NCBI RefSeq assembly: GCF_017313785.1
Contig: NZ_JAFLNL010000004.1
Location: 248,001 to 312,000, forward strand
DNA from: Flagellimonas aurea
GTDB lineage: Bacteria; Bacteroidota; Bacteroidia; Flavobacteriales; Flavobacteriaceae
Length of the DNA stretch: 64,000 bases
Direction: 5' to 3'
The notes beneath the pieces are model-generated. The model was not told the origin of the DNA. It did no database searches and saw only the letters and a program-made list of their open reading frames with translations. Shown piece by piece: positions 19,811 through 29,085 of the stretch (position 1 is the stretch's first letter; the number at the start of each line of letters is the position of its first letter). Position numbers and translations under genes: made by a program.

Positions 19811-20137
19811 ATGCAAGATTTGAAAAACACCAAGGCCCCGGTTTCCACAAAAACTCTTAATAGAAACGAGTTTGACGAAAAAACCGAAAATATTTACGAA
19901 GCTATCTCCATAGCTTCCAAAAGAGCTATCCAAATCAATTCTGAGATCAAAAAGGAATTGTTGGAAAAGCTAGAAGAATTTGCTACCTATAGCGATAGTT
20001 TGGAGGAAGTTTTTGAAAACAAAGAACAAATCGAGGTTTCCAAATTCTACGAAAAATTGCCAAAACCACATGCTTTGGCGGTGCAAGAGTGGTTGGAAGA
20101 TAAAATCTACTACAGGAATACAGAGAAAGACGCATAA
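19811..20137 (+). CDS. rpoZ: RNA polymerase omega-like subunit
   Basis: 108 aa from ATG 19811. The segment ENIYEAISIASKRAIQINSEI corresponds to the omega fold (NIYEAv.IaskRA.QI), and the bamD-rpoZ-coaBC order is usual for Bacteroidota. Omega promotes assembly of RNA polymerase. A longer reading from 19754 overlaps bamD and lacks similarity. The C-terminal half (KFYEKLPKPHALAVQEWLED) is typical of the flavobacterial form. Confidence 0.82.
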   Translation: MQDLKNTKAPVSTKTLNRNEFDEKTENIYEAISIASKRAIQINSEIKKELLEKLEEFATYSDSLEEVFENKEQIEVSKFYEKLPKPHALAVQEWLEDKIYYRNTEKDA

Positions 20138-20140
20138 GAA

Positions 20141-21346
20141 ATGCTCAGCGGTAAAAATATTCTTTTGGGAGTTTCCGGGGGAATTGCCGCCTACAAGACA
20201 ACATTTCTTGTTCGTTTACTGATTAAAGCTGGCGCCCAGGTCAAAGTTATTATGACCCAGAGCGCCAGCTCTTTTGTTTCTCCACTTACGCTTTCCACAC
20301 TTTCCAAAAATCCAGTGTTGATGGATTTTATCAACGAGGAGGATGGAAGCCTGTCCTGGAACAACCATGTCGAACTTGGACTTTGGGCCGATGTGATGCT
20401 GATTGCACCAGCCACCGCCAACACCCTTTCCAAAATGGCCAATGGAACCTGCGACAATCTGCTTTTGGCCACCTATTTATCGGCCAAATGCCCTGTTTAT
20501 TTTGCTCCGGCCATGGATTTGGATATGTACCAGCACCCATCCACCAAAAATTCTTTGGATAAGTTGGAGTCTTTTGGCAATACCCTAATTCCTGCAGAAT
20601 CGGGAGAGCTGGCAAGTGGATTGCATGGCGAGGGACGTATGGCAGAGCCTGAGAACATCGTAGCCTTCATCCAAGAAGATTTGAAAAAGGGATTGCACCT
20701 TTCTGGAAAAAAAGTACTCATTACAGCCGGGCCTACACAAGAGGCCATTGACCCCGTTCGTTTTTTGGGAAACCGTTCCACGGGCACTATGGGGTTTGAA
20801 CTGGCCAAAAAGGCTGCAAACCTTGGCGCAAATGTAATTTTGGTCTCAGGCCCCACACATTTGAACATCGAACATTATAATATTCAACTCATTCGAGTGA
20901 CGTCCGCACAGGAAATGTACGAAGCCTGCCATGAACATTACCCGGATACCCATATCGCCATATGTGCAGCTGCGGTAGCAGATTATCGTCCTAAAATAAT
21001 AGCTTCTGAAAAAGTGAAGAAGCAGGAAGGTGACATGAAGATTGAGCTGGAACGTACCCCGGATATTTTAATGTCACTTGGTGAGGCCAAACAAAATCAA
21101 TTCTTGGTCGGATTTGCCTTGGAAACCCAAAATGAACTGGAGAATGCCAAAGGCAAGCTCAAAAGAAAACATTTGGACGGCATTGTTCTCAATTCCCTTA
21201 AAGATGATGGGGCTGGGTTCGGGGGCAGCACAAATAAAATTACTTTCATAGATAAGAATTCGGAGATAAAAACGTTTGATTTGAAGACGAAGCCCGAAGT
21301 AGCTTCCGATATTTGGAAAGAAATCATCTCCAGGATTCATGCGTAA
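20141..21346 (+). CDS. coaBC: Bifunctional phosphopantothenoylcysteine decarboxylase/synthetase
   Basis: Two steps of coenzyme A synthesis. The flavodoxin-like CoaC domain has GVSGGIAAYKT and the active-site His76 in NNHVELG; the CoaB domain from about 185 has ITAGPTQEAIDPVRFLGNRSTGTMG and KKQEGDMKIELERTPDIL. Two E. coli catalytic positions differ: PAMN reads PAMD (Asp126), and the Cys158 flap reads ELASGLHGEGRM (Ser159). Length (401 aa) is normal. It overlaps the next gene by 8 nt. A separate CoA gene, coaE, is at 26832. Confidence 0.95.
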   Translation: MLSGKNILLGVSGGIAAYKTTFLVRLLIKAGAQVKVIMTQSASSFVSPLTLSTLSKNPVLMDFINEEDGSLSWNNHVELGLWADVMLIAPATANTLSKMANGTCDNLLLATYLSAKCPVYFAPAMDLDMYQHPSTKNSLDKLESFGNTLIPAESGELASGLHGEGRMAEPENIVAFIQEDLKKGLHLSGKKVLITAGPTQEAIDPVRFLGNRSTGTMGFELAKKAANLGANVILVSGPTHLNIEHYNIQLIRVTSAQEMYEACHEHYPDTHIAICAAAVADYRPKIIASEKVKKQEGDMKIELERTPDILMSLGEAKQNQFLVGFALETQNELENAKGKLKRKHLDGIVLNSLKDDGAGFGGSTNKITFIDKNSEIKTFDLKTKPEVASDIWKEIISRIHA

Positions 21347-22229
21347 CATAGTTTTTTCTGTTTTCTTATTGTTGGTGACCATCGGAACTTCTGCACAAGA
21401 GCTGAGCTGCTCCGTAACCGTTAACTCGGACCAAGTAGGGCAGACCAATCAACAGATTTTTAGGACTTTGGAGCGTTCGCTGAACGATTTCGTGAACAAA
21501 ACAAAATGGACGAACAGGACCTATCGTGAAAATGAACGTGTCAATGCACGGATGTTCATTACGGTAACCCAGTACGAATCGGACCGTTTTGAAGCCAATA
21601 TTCAGATACAATCCACGCGACCGGTTTTTAACACCACATACGAAAGTCCAGTATTCAACTACAAGGACAATTCGTTTAACTTTCAATATCAGGAGTTTCA
21701 GCCTTTGGTCTACAACCCAAACAATTTTGATTCCAATTTGGTAGGGGTGATTTCCTACTACGTCTACATTATGTTGGGATTGGATGCCGATACATTTTCT
21801 TTGGAAGGAGGCAACGATTTTTACCGTCAGGCCCAGAATATTGTCACCCAGGCCCAAAGTTCCGGTTACGCCGGCTGGAGCCAAGAAACGGGAGACCGAA
21901 GCCGTTTCGAATTGGTCGATAACTTATTGAGCAACTCGTTCAGGGAATACAGGATTGCCATGTACAACTACCATAGAAAAGGGCTCGATATATTGGCAGA
22001 CAACAATAGCACGGGCAAGCAAATTATTGCGGGAAGCCTTCGTTTGTTCGAAACACTCATTAGTCGCAGACCCAATGCTTTCCTGATTCAGACCTTTTTC
22101 GATGCCAAGTCCGAAGAAATCCAGAATATCTTCTCTGACGGCCCCAAGGTGGACATTGTAAAACTCAAGGAAACCTTAAACAAAGTGGCTCCATTTTATT
22201 CCAGCACATGGAATGAAATAAATTACTAG
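21339..22229 (+). CDS. DUF4835 family exported protein
   Basis: 296 aa. Cleavable signal MRNIVFSVFLLLVTIGTSAQ, then a domain with RTYRENERVNARMFITV and YYVYIMLGLDADTF that I recognise as DUF4835, found in Bacteroidota between coaBC and recN. Function unknown. Overlap with coaBC (8 nt) indicates cotranscription. No lipobox, so it is likely periplasmic. Confidence 0.85.
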   Translation: MRNIVFSVFLLLVTIGTSAQELSCSVTVNSDQVGQTNQQIFRTLERSLNDFVNKTKWTNRTYRENERVNARMFITVTQYESDRFEANIQIQSTRPVFNTTYESPVFNYKDNSFNFQYQEFQPLVYNPNNFDSNLVGVISYYVYIMLGLDADTFSLEGGNDFYRQAQNIVTQAQSSGYAGWSQETGDRSRFELVDNLLSNSFREYRIAMYNYHRKGLDILADNNSTGKQIIAGSLRLFETLISRRPNAFLIQTFFDAKSEEIQNIFSDGPKVDIVKLKETLNKVAPFYSSTWNEINY

Positions 22230-22275
22230 TGCAGTTCTATAAAGAAATTTATCTTTACGGGTAAATTCTTCAATA

Positions 22276-23928
22276 TTGCTAGCAAATCTATCCATCCAAA
22301 ATTATGCACTCATTGATGACGTAAGTGTGTCTTTTTCCAACGGATTCACTACCATAACAGGTGAAACCGGCGCTGGAAAATCCATACTTTTAGGGGGACT
22401 TTCCATGGTTCTGGGAAAGCGAGCCGATTTATCGTCGTTAAAAAACACAGCACAAAAATGTGTGATAGAGGCCGAGTTCGATGTTTCCAAATATCAGCTC
22501 AGGCCGTTTTTTGAAGAAAACGAACTGGATTACGAGGACACTACTATTCTGCGGAGGGAAATTTTGCCGAGCGGTAAATCGAGGGCATTTGTAAACGATT
22601 CCCCTGTTACTTTGGATGTAATGCGTGCCTTGGGCGACCAATTGGTGGATGTGCATTCGCAGCACCAGACCATGCAGCTCACCGACAACGATTTTCAGAT
22701 GAAAGTGTTGGATGCATTGGCCGATAACTCGGAAAATCTTACGGGATATACGGAGGAGCTTGAAAAGCTGCGGACAGCGTCCAAAGAGCTTCAAAAGTTG
22801 GAAGATTTCCAGGCTGATGCCGATAAGGAACACGATTACAATAGTTTTTTGTTGAAGGAACTGGAAGATGCCAAGCTCAAGGAAGGCATGCAGGAAGAAC
22901 TCGAAGAAGAGTATGAGCAATTGAGCAACGTGGAGCAGATTATGGAACAGTTGTCCGCCGGACATCAGTTGTTGAATGACGAGCAATTGGGTATTGTAGG
23001 CCGACTTACCGATTTAAAACGCGCATTCCAGGGCTTGACTGATTTCGGGGCTGACTATAAATCTTTGTACGATAGGATTCAATCAGTTTTGATTGAAACC
23101 GATGATATTGCATCCGAACTGGAACAAATGCAGGAAGGTGTGGAGGCTGATCCTGAACGTTTGGAAGTAGTCAATGGAAAATTACAGCAGCTATACGACC
23201 TTCAGAAAAAACATCATACGGATTCCGTTACGGATTTAATAGTCATTAGAGAGGAACTGGCACAAAAAGTAGACGCGGTTGCCAATATTGAATCCAAAAT
23301 CAAGGAAAAACAACAAGAGGTTGACACTATCACCAAAAAGGTAGAAGCTTGGGCCAAAAAAATAAGTGAGGGCAGAAAGGCTGTCATTCCCAAATTGAAT
23401 AAAAGGCTTCAAGCCAACCTATCATCTTTGGGAATGTCGGCAGCGACATTTAAGATAGAGGTAAATCCATCTAAATCATTTAAGACCAACGGTAAAGATG
23501 ATTTGGTGTTCTTGTTTTCTGCAAACAAGGGCTCCAATTACGGAGAACTTAAAAAAGTGGCATCTGGAGGTGAACTTTCCCGGATTATGCTCACTATAAA
23601 ATCCATTTTGGCGGAGTATGAAAACCTGCCGACCATGATGTTCGATGAGATCGATACCGGGGTGTCAGGTGAAATATCCAACCGTATGGGCGAGATCATG
23701 CAGCAAATGAGCGGTACCATGCAGGTGTTCTCCATTACACATTTGCCGCAAGTGGCCTCAAAAGGAAAGTATCAGTTCAAAGTTTATAAGGAAGAGGGAG
23801 CGGAAGGAACCAGTACGCACATTAAACAATTGACTATGGACGAACGTATTCGGGAGTTGGCGGAAATGTTGGGGGGCAAGTCATTGTCCGAATCCGCTTT
23901 GGCGCATGCCAGGGAGCTGTTACAATAA
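22276..23928 (+). CDS. recN: DNA repair protein RecN
   Basis: 550 aa SMC-like ATPase of double-strand break repair. Walker A GETGAGKS (29-36), long coiled coils from about 150 to 370, then the signature SGGELSRIMLTIKSIL and Walker B MMFDEIDTGVSGEI. The start is TTG at 22276: MLANLSIQNYALIDDVSVSF matches the usual RecN N terminus and no ATG is nearby. Last gene of the bamD run. Confidence 0.95.
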   Translation: MLANLSIQNYALIDDVSVSFSNGFTTITGETGAGKSILLGGLSMVLGKRADLSSLKNTAQKCVIEAEFDVSKYQLRPFFEENELDYEDTTILRREILPSGKSRAFVNDSPVTLDVMRALGDQLVDVHSQHQTMQLTDNDFQMKVLDALADNSENLTGYTEELEKLRTASKELQKLEDFQADADKEHDYNSFLLKELEDAKLKEGMQEELEEEYEQLSNVEQIMEQLSAGHQLLNDEQLGIVGRLTDLKRAFQGLTDFGADYKSLYDRIQSVLIETDDIASELEQMQEGVEADPERLEVVNGKLQQLYDLQKKHHTDSVTDLIVIREELAQKVDAVANIESKIKEKQQEVDTITKKVEAWAKKISEGRKAVIPKLNKRLQANLSSLGMSAATFKIEVNPSKSFKTNGKDDLVFLFSANKGSNYGELKKVASGGELSRIMLTIKSILAEYENLPTMMFDEIDTGVSGEISNRMGEIMQQMSGTMQVFSITHLPQVASKGKYQFKVYKEEGAEGTSTHIKQLTMDERIRELAEMLGGKSLSESALAHARELLQ

Positions 23929-23966
23929 AACCACAAAGCTGCTTCCCAAACTTCAAATAGTTTAAA

Positions 23967-23974
23967 TATCTTTG
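23967..23974 (+). promoter_or_regulatory. Candidate -7 element of fabI
   Basis: TATCTTTG, a full match to TAnnTTTG, ends 27 bp before the fabI start. No convincing -33 TTG is seen. Confidence 0.45.
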
Positions 23975-24001
23975 TGACACAATCAACAATAGCAATAAAC
24001 T

Positions 24002-24814
24002 ATGGCATACAATCTTTTAAAAGGTAAAAAAGGAATCATTTTTGGCGCATTGGACCCTAACTCCATTGCTTGGAAAACCGCTGAACGCGTTCACGAAGAA
24101 GGTGGCGAGTTTGTTCTGACCAACGCACCTATCGCCATGCGAATGGGGCAAATCAATGAACTGGCGGAAAAAACCAATTCAGAAATTATTCCTGCAGATG
24201 CCACTAACGAGGAGGACTTGAAAAACTTGGTGGAGAAATCCATGGAGATTTTGGGAGGAAAACTGGATTTTGTGCTCCATTCCATCGGAATGTCCGTAAA
24301 CGTTAGAAAAGGAAGACATTACACAGATGAAAACTATAGCTTTACGGAAAAAGGCTGGGACGTATCGGCATTATCTTTCCATAAAGTTATGCAGTCACTT
24401 TATAAAGCTGAAGCGATGAACCAATGGGGAAGTATAGTTGCTCTGACCTACATGGCTGCGCAGAGAACATTCCCAGATTATAATGATATGGCGGACAACA
24501 AGGCTTATTTGGAGTCCGTGGCAAGAAGCTTTGGTTATTTCTTTGGAAAAGAACACAAGGTGAGAGTGAACACAATTTCCCAATCTCCGACCCCGACCAC
24601 AGCCGGACAGGGTGTAAAAGGGTTTGATGGATTCATCAACTACGCGGAAAAAATGTCGCCATTGGGCAACGCGACCGCTGATGATTGTGCCAACTATACG
24701 GTATCACTTTTCTCAGATTTGACCAAAAAAGTGACCATGCAGAACCTGTTCCACGATGGTGGTTTTTCCAATACCGGGGTAAGTCAAGAAGTAATCGATG
24801 AGTTTTCGAAATAA
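24002..24814 (+). CDS. fabI: Enoyl-[acyl-carrier-protein] reductase (NADH) FabI
   Basis: Last reductive step of fatty acid elongation. 270 aa with the FabI-specific nucleotide-binding start GKKGIIFGALDPNSIAW and catalytic Tyr/Lys in PDYNDMADNKAYLE (the Y-x6-K spacing of FabI). VNTISQSPTPTTAG and the C-terminal LFHDGGFSNTG agree. Monocistronic, with a terminator after it. Confidence 0.95.
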   Translation: MAYNLLKGKKGIIFGALDPNSIAWKTAERVHEEGGEFVLTNAPIAMRMGQINELAEKTNSEIIPADATNEEDLKNLVEKSMEILGGKLDFVLHSIGMSVNVRKGRHYTDENYSFTEKGWDVSALSFHKVMQSLYKAEAMNQWGSIVALTYMAAQRTFPDYNDMADNKAYLESVARSFGYFFGKEHKVRVNTISQSPTPTTAGQGVKGFDGFINYAEKMSPLGNATADDCANYTVSLFSDLTKKVTMQNLFHDGGFSNTGVSQEVIDEFSK

Positions 24815-24834
24815 ACTTTAAAAAAATATATGGG

Positions 24835-24860
24835 AAGCCACTCTTTTTAGGGTGGCTTTT
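24835..24860 (+). terminator. Terminator after fabI
   Basis: Stem AAGCCACTC with GGGTGGCTT (one G-T pair), loop TTTTTA, then TT. A possible GTG start for the next gene (24852) lies inside the stem, which supports its ATG at 24870. Confidence 0.75.
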
Positions 24861-24869
24861 CTGTTCGAG

Positions 24870-25877
24870 ATGAACACATTTTTTTCCATAGTGGTACCGG
24901 TGTACAACCGGCCCGAAGAAATTAGGGAACTTCTGGAAAGTCTTCAAGAACAAGACTTCCAGAAAGATTTTGAGGTGGTTATTGTTGAGGACGGGTCTTC
25001 ACAAAGTTCGGAGGAAGTGGTAAAAAGGTTTCAGGGCAAGTTGAACATTTCCTACTACTTCAAGGAAAACTCAGGCCCGGGGGATTCCAGAAATTTTGGA
25101 ATGCAACACGCCAAAGGAAATTACTTCATCATTCTGGATTCGGACTGTATCCTGCCAAAGCAATATTTGTCCGAAGTGGACAAGGAACTAACAAGGGAGT
25201 TTGTGCACTGTTTTGGTGGACCCGATGCCGCAGATGAATCCTTTACCACCATTCAGAAAGCCATCAATTATGTAATGACATCTTTTTTGACCACCGGAGG
25301 TATCCGCGGAGGTAAAAAGGGCGTAGGTAAATTTCAACCCCGTAGTTTTAATATGGGGATATCCAAAGAAGCATTTGAAAAGGCGGGAGGTTTCGGCCGA
25401 ATTCATCCTGGGGAAGATCCGGACCTGACTTTTCGCATATGGAAAGCGGGTTTTGAAACTAGATTGTTCCCCGAGGCATTTGTGTATCATAAAAGGCGTA
25501 TCGATTGGAACAAATTTTATATTCAAGTCAATAAATTTGGGATGGTTCGCCCCATACTCAACAAGTGGCACCCTGGAACAGCGAAGCCGACATACTGGTT
25601 TCCGACATTGTTCATGTTGGGCCTCATAGTAGCCTTGGCCTTGTTTTTTGTAGGGTTAGGACTGCCCTTGATGCTCTATGCGTTCTATTTTTTGGTACTA
25701 TTTTTGGACGCTTTAATAAAGAGTAAAAGCCTCATTGTCGCCTTGTTGTCCATTTTTGCACTTATGATTCAGTTTACGGGATATGGAATAGGTTTCTTCA
25801 AGTCCACAATGTTGCTTAACTTTAGTAATAAGAAGCCAGAGGAGTTGTTTCCAAAACTATTTTTCAAGAAGAAGTAA
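24870..25877 (+). CDS. Family 2 glycosyltransferase, membrane-anchored
   Basis: 335 aa. GT-A fold: FSIVVPVYNRPEEIRELLESL, the DxD-type motif IILDSDCILP, and HPGEDPDLTFRIWKAGF. Two or three hydrophobic segments at about 240-315 anchor it to the membrane. The acceptor is unknown; surface polysaccharide or glycolipid synthesis is likely. The YbbR gene starts 1 nt after its stop. Confidence 0.88.
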   Translation: MNTFFSIVVPVYNRPEEIRELLESLQEQDFQKDFEVVIVEDGSSQSSEEVVKRFQGKLNISYYFKENSGPGDSRNFGMQHAKGNYFIILDSDCILPKQYLSEVDKELTREFVHCFGGPDAADESFTTIQKAINYVMTSFLTTGGIRGGKKGVGKFQPRSFNMGISKEAFEKAGGFGRIHPGEDPDLTFRIWKAGFETRLFPEAFVYHKRRIDWNKFYIQVNKFGMVRPILNKWHPGTAKPTYWFPTLFMLGLIVALALFFVGLGLPLMLYAFYFLVLFLDALIKSKSLIVALLSIFALMIQFTGYGIGFFKSTMLLNFSNKKPEELFPKLFFKKK

Positions 25878-25878
25878 A

Positions 25879-26835
25879 GTGTTTAAAAAGGTATTGCACG
25901 GTCTCAACCAGAAGAAAGCGAAAGTATTTTTGCTATTTCTGATATGCTCTTTTTTTGCATGGTTTATCAGTAATTTGTCTGAAACTTATGAATCCAGGGC
26001 TTATTTTACCTTAAATTACCGTAATCTTCCCGATTCTTTGTTGTTGGGGGAGAACTCAAACAATCAGATTGAAGCAAAACTCAGAACAAGTGGGTTTCAA
26101 TTTTTGTACTATAAGATTTTTAGAAGTCGAGTAGATATTGATGTATCCCAAGTAACGTACCAAGATGGGAAATATGTTCTTGACGAGCAGGTCTTGATTC
26201 GACAAATGGACCAACAACTGTCTCAAAACATATCCTTGTTGGATTTGGACCCGAACGTGCTGGATGTGGATCTATACAAAGTCGACTCCAAGAAGATACC
26301 TATTCAGGCGAACCTGAACCTTCAACTACAACAAAATTATATATTGGACGGAAAGGTTAACATATCTCCTGATTCAGTTGTGGTGAAAGGACCAAAAAGT
26401 GAAATAGATACCATAAAGGTCATTAAAACCTCACCTGTACAACTCAGCAATGTCAGCGAAGATTTTTCTAGTGATGTCTCGTTGCTTTTCCCGAAAGGGC
26501 TGGACAATAGCATATTCTCTGTGGGGCGTGCAACGGTTTTTGGCAAGGTGTCCAAATTCTCGGAAAAAGTTTTTGAAGTTTCGGTTCAGGTGCGCAATAT
26601 TCCTGAAGGTTACCAAGTAAAAACATTTCCCAACTCGGTTACCATTCTTTGCAAGGCCACGATAGAACGATTGAAAGAGATATCTGCGTCGGATTTTGAG
26701 GTTGTGGCGGATTATGGTCAGTTGGATGGCTCCGAAAGCAGCAAATTGTTTTTGGAAATTACAGAGAGCCCTCAAAAAGTATACGACGTAAAGTTGGAAA
26801 AAAGGACCGTAAACTTTGTTTTGGAACAGCAATGA
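25879..26835 (+). CDS. YbbR-like domain protein
   Basis: 318 aa with one N-terminal membrane helix (VFLLFLICSFFAWFISNLS) and an extracytoplasmic region. The repeats around PIQANLNLQLQQNYILDG and SPDSVVVKGPKSEIDTI are YbbR domains. In Gram-positives YbbR regulates the c-di-AMP cyclase CdaA; no cyclase gene is here. Start GTG 25879, right after the glycosyltransferase stop. It ends as ATGA with coaE. Confidence 0.85.
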   Translation: MFKKVLHGLNQKKAKVFLLFLICSFFAWFISNLSETYESRAYFTLNYRNLPDSLLLGENSNNQIEAKLRTSGFQFLYYKIFRSRVDIDVSQVTYQDGKYVLDEQVLIRQMDQQLSQNISLLDLDPNVLDVDLYKVDSKKIPIQANLNLQLQQNYILDGKVNISPDSVVVKGPKSEIDTIKVIKTSPVQLSNVSEDFSSDVSLLFPKGLDNSIFSVGRATVFGKVSKFSEKVFEVSVQVRNIPEGYQVKTFPNSVTILCKATIERLKEISASDFEVVADYGQLDGSESSKLFLEITESPQKVYDVKLEKRTVNFVLEQQ

Positions 26836-27425
26836 TGATAGTAGGGCTTACAGGGGGGATTGGAAGTGGAAAGAGTACCGTAGCAAAAATGTTCTCGGAC
26901 TTAGGGATTCCGGTGTATGATTCTGACAAGGAGGCCAAGGACTTGATGATAACTTCCAAGGAAATTAAAAAAGCAATTATAAAATTGTTGGGGGACGGGG
27001 CTTATAATAGCAAAGGTCTTAACAGGGCATACATAGCGGATAAAGTCTTTAAGGATTCCGATTTGCTCGAAAAACTTAACGGAATTGTACATCCAGCGGT
27101 CAGAGAGCATTTTTTAGAGTGGACCAAAAGCCAAGAATCACCTTACGTTATCCAAGAAACCGCATTGATTTTTGAGAACCAAGTACAAGATAAATATGAT
27201 TGCACCATACTTGTAACTGCGCCAGAGGACATCAGGATAAACAGGGTTGTTCGCAGGGATGGCACGAACGAACAAGCAATAAAAGACCGCATACATAACC
27301 AATTGGAAGACGGGCAAAAAAAGAAATTGGCCCATTACGTTATAGAAAACCTAGACTTGGGCAAAACCAAAGAAAAGGTTAAAGAACTACACCTCAAACT
27401 TTTAGCGATAGCACCTAAATTTTAA
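26832..27425 (+). CDS. coaE: Dephospho-CoA kinase
   Basis: Last step of CoA synthesis. 197 aa; P-loop GLTGGIGSGKST at the N terminus, DSDKEAKDLM for the substrate Asp, and ETALIFENQVQDKYD as usual for Bacteroidota CoaE. The 4-nt overlap with the YbbR gene indicates coupled translation. The start could be either of two adjacent ATG codons (26832, 26835). Confidence 0.95.
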   Translation: MMIVGLTGGIGSGKSTVAKMFSDLGIPVYDSDKEAKDLMITSKEIKKAIIKLLGDGAYNSKGLNRAYIADKVFKDSDLLEKLNGIVHPAVREHFLEWTKSQESPYVIQETALIFENQVQDKYDCTILVTAPEDIRINRVVRRDGTNEQAIKDRIHNQLEDGQKKKLAHYVIENLDLGKTKEKVKELHLKLLAIAPKF

Positions 27426-27489
27426 CATTTATGTTAAGTTTTGGTTAAACGCTAAAATTACTAAATGTTAAATTTTTAATTTTACACCA

Positions 27490-29076
27490 ATGAACAAGAA
27501 GCTATTCGTTCTTCTGGTTGTTCTTATGAGCTTATCTCTTTTGGGGATAATTTTCGTGCAGGTTTACTGGATCAGAACATCCGTAAACGACAAAGAAGAA
27601 CAATTCTCGAGGACAGTTACGGACATTCTGGATAAAGTGGCGAGTAGGGTGGAGAAGCGCGAGATGAAGGAATACTCGGATCGTTTAGCATCTCTTGCAG
27701 ACAGTATTGGCGAGCCCAAGAGCACGCAGTACAAGAATTTTTTGTTCGTGGATCGGGATTTGAATTCCGATGAAATTCTATTTTATTCACACGGAATTCT
27801 TGAAGAAGATTACAATATAACCTCTGCGTTCTTTGATATTAATACAGGTGGTAATGAAGATACGACCACAATTAAAAATTTCACCAGCAAGCGTACTAAG
27901 GCCGTGTTCAAAGAAGAATATGGACTGGATGGAAAGAGTTATAGCTTGACTCCCATACAGCGCGCGGAGAAAATTGGTGGATTGAGCAGTATTGACAAAG
28001 CGGCTTGGGAAGATGTTTTTATGGAGGCGGCCAAAGCAAAGCCGATTCATAAAAGGGTGTCCAAACAAGAACTGGAATTGTTGCTCAGTCAAGAGTTGAG
28101 TAACCGGAATATTGACACCGATTACGAATATGGGGTGTACAGTCAAGGTTACCCTACCAAGGTGCGCTCCAGAAAGTTCAAGTTTTCTGGCACCAAAATG
28201 TACAAGGCACCTATATTTAAGGATAGTGAAGGGAGGTCAAATTTTTCGCTGTTGCTCACGTTTCCAAGCATGAAAAAGTACATTTTCAGCTCAGTGATGG
28301 GAATGGCCCTGTTATCCTTGGTGTTCACTTTAGTAATAATGTTGGCCTATTCCAGTGCAATTTACCAGCTAATAAAGCAAAAACGTATTTCAGAAATCAA
28401 GTCAGATTTCATCAATAATATGACGCACGAGTTCAAAACGCCCATAGCGACCATTAATTTGGCAGTGGAAGCTATCCGAAATCCGAAATCCATAGAGGAC
28501 AAGGAGAAGGTGTTGCGTTATCTAGGCATGATTCGTGATGAAAATAAACGTATGCACGCGCAGGTGGAAAACGTATTGAGGATATCCAAATTGGAGAAAA
28601 ATCAATTGGACATCAGTAAAGACCGTGTAAATATGCACGATATTATTACAGATGCCATTGCACATATAGAGCTTATTGTACAGGATAGGGGCGGCTATGT
28701 AAATTCCCATCTTGACGCAGAACGTTCTGAAGTATTGGCCAATGATATGCACATGACGAATGTTATGGTAAATATTTTGGACAATGCCGTAAAGTATTCC
28801 CCGGAAACACCTAAAATAGATGTATTTACCGAAGTGGTAAAAAATAGCATCATTATTAAAGTACAGGACCATGGTGCTGGAATGAGCAAAGCGGTCCTGA
28901 AAAAAGTATTTGAAAAATTTTACCGGGAACATACCGGCGACATACATAACGTTAAAGGCCATGGATTAGGATTGGCCTACGTAAAACGAATTATAGATGA
29001 TCATCAGGGCGAGGTTTATGCAGAAAGCGAAAAGGGAAAAGGAAGTACCTTTTTTATAAAACTCCCTTTAATTTAA
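27490..29076 (+). CDS. Sensor histidine kinase, RprX-like
   Basis: 528 aa. Membrane helices at about 5-28 and 263-290 enclose a periplasmic sensor of some 230 residues with no recognised fold. Then HisKA with the phospho-His His313 in NNMTHEFKTPIA, and HATPase_c with NILDNAVKYSP, VQDHGAGMS and GHGLGLAYVK. The partner regulator starts 9 nt after its stop. The pair resembles RprX/RprY of Bacteroides; the signal is unknown. Confidence 0.92.
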   Translation: MNKKLFVLLVVLMSLSLLGIIFVQVYWIRTSVNDKEEQFSRTVTDILDKVASRVEKREMKEYSDRLASLADSIGEPKSTQYKNFLFVDRDLNSDEILFYSHGILEEDYNITSAFFDINTGGNEDTTTIKNFTSKRTKAVFKEEYGLDGKSYSLTPIQRAEKIGGLSSIDKAAWEDVFMEAAKAKPIHKRVSKQELELLLSQELSNRNIDTDYEYGVYSQGYPTKVRSRKFKFSGTKMYKAPIFKDSEGRSNFSLLLTFPSMKKYIFSSVMGMALLSLVFTLVIMLAYSSAIYQLIKQKRISEIKSDFINNMTHEFKTPIATINLAVEAIRNPKSIEDKEKVLRYLGMIRDENKRMHAQVENVLRISKLEKNQLDISKDRVNMHDIITDAIAHIELIVQDRGGYVNSHLDAERSEVLANDMHMTNVMVNILDNAVKYSPETPKIDVFTEVVKNSIIIKVQDHGAGMSKAVLKKVFEKFYREHTGDIHNVKGHGLGLAYVKRIIDDHQGEVYAESEKGKGSTFFIKLPLI

Positions 29077-29085
29077 AAACGAACT

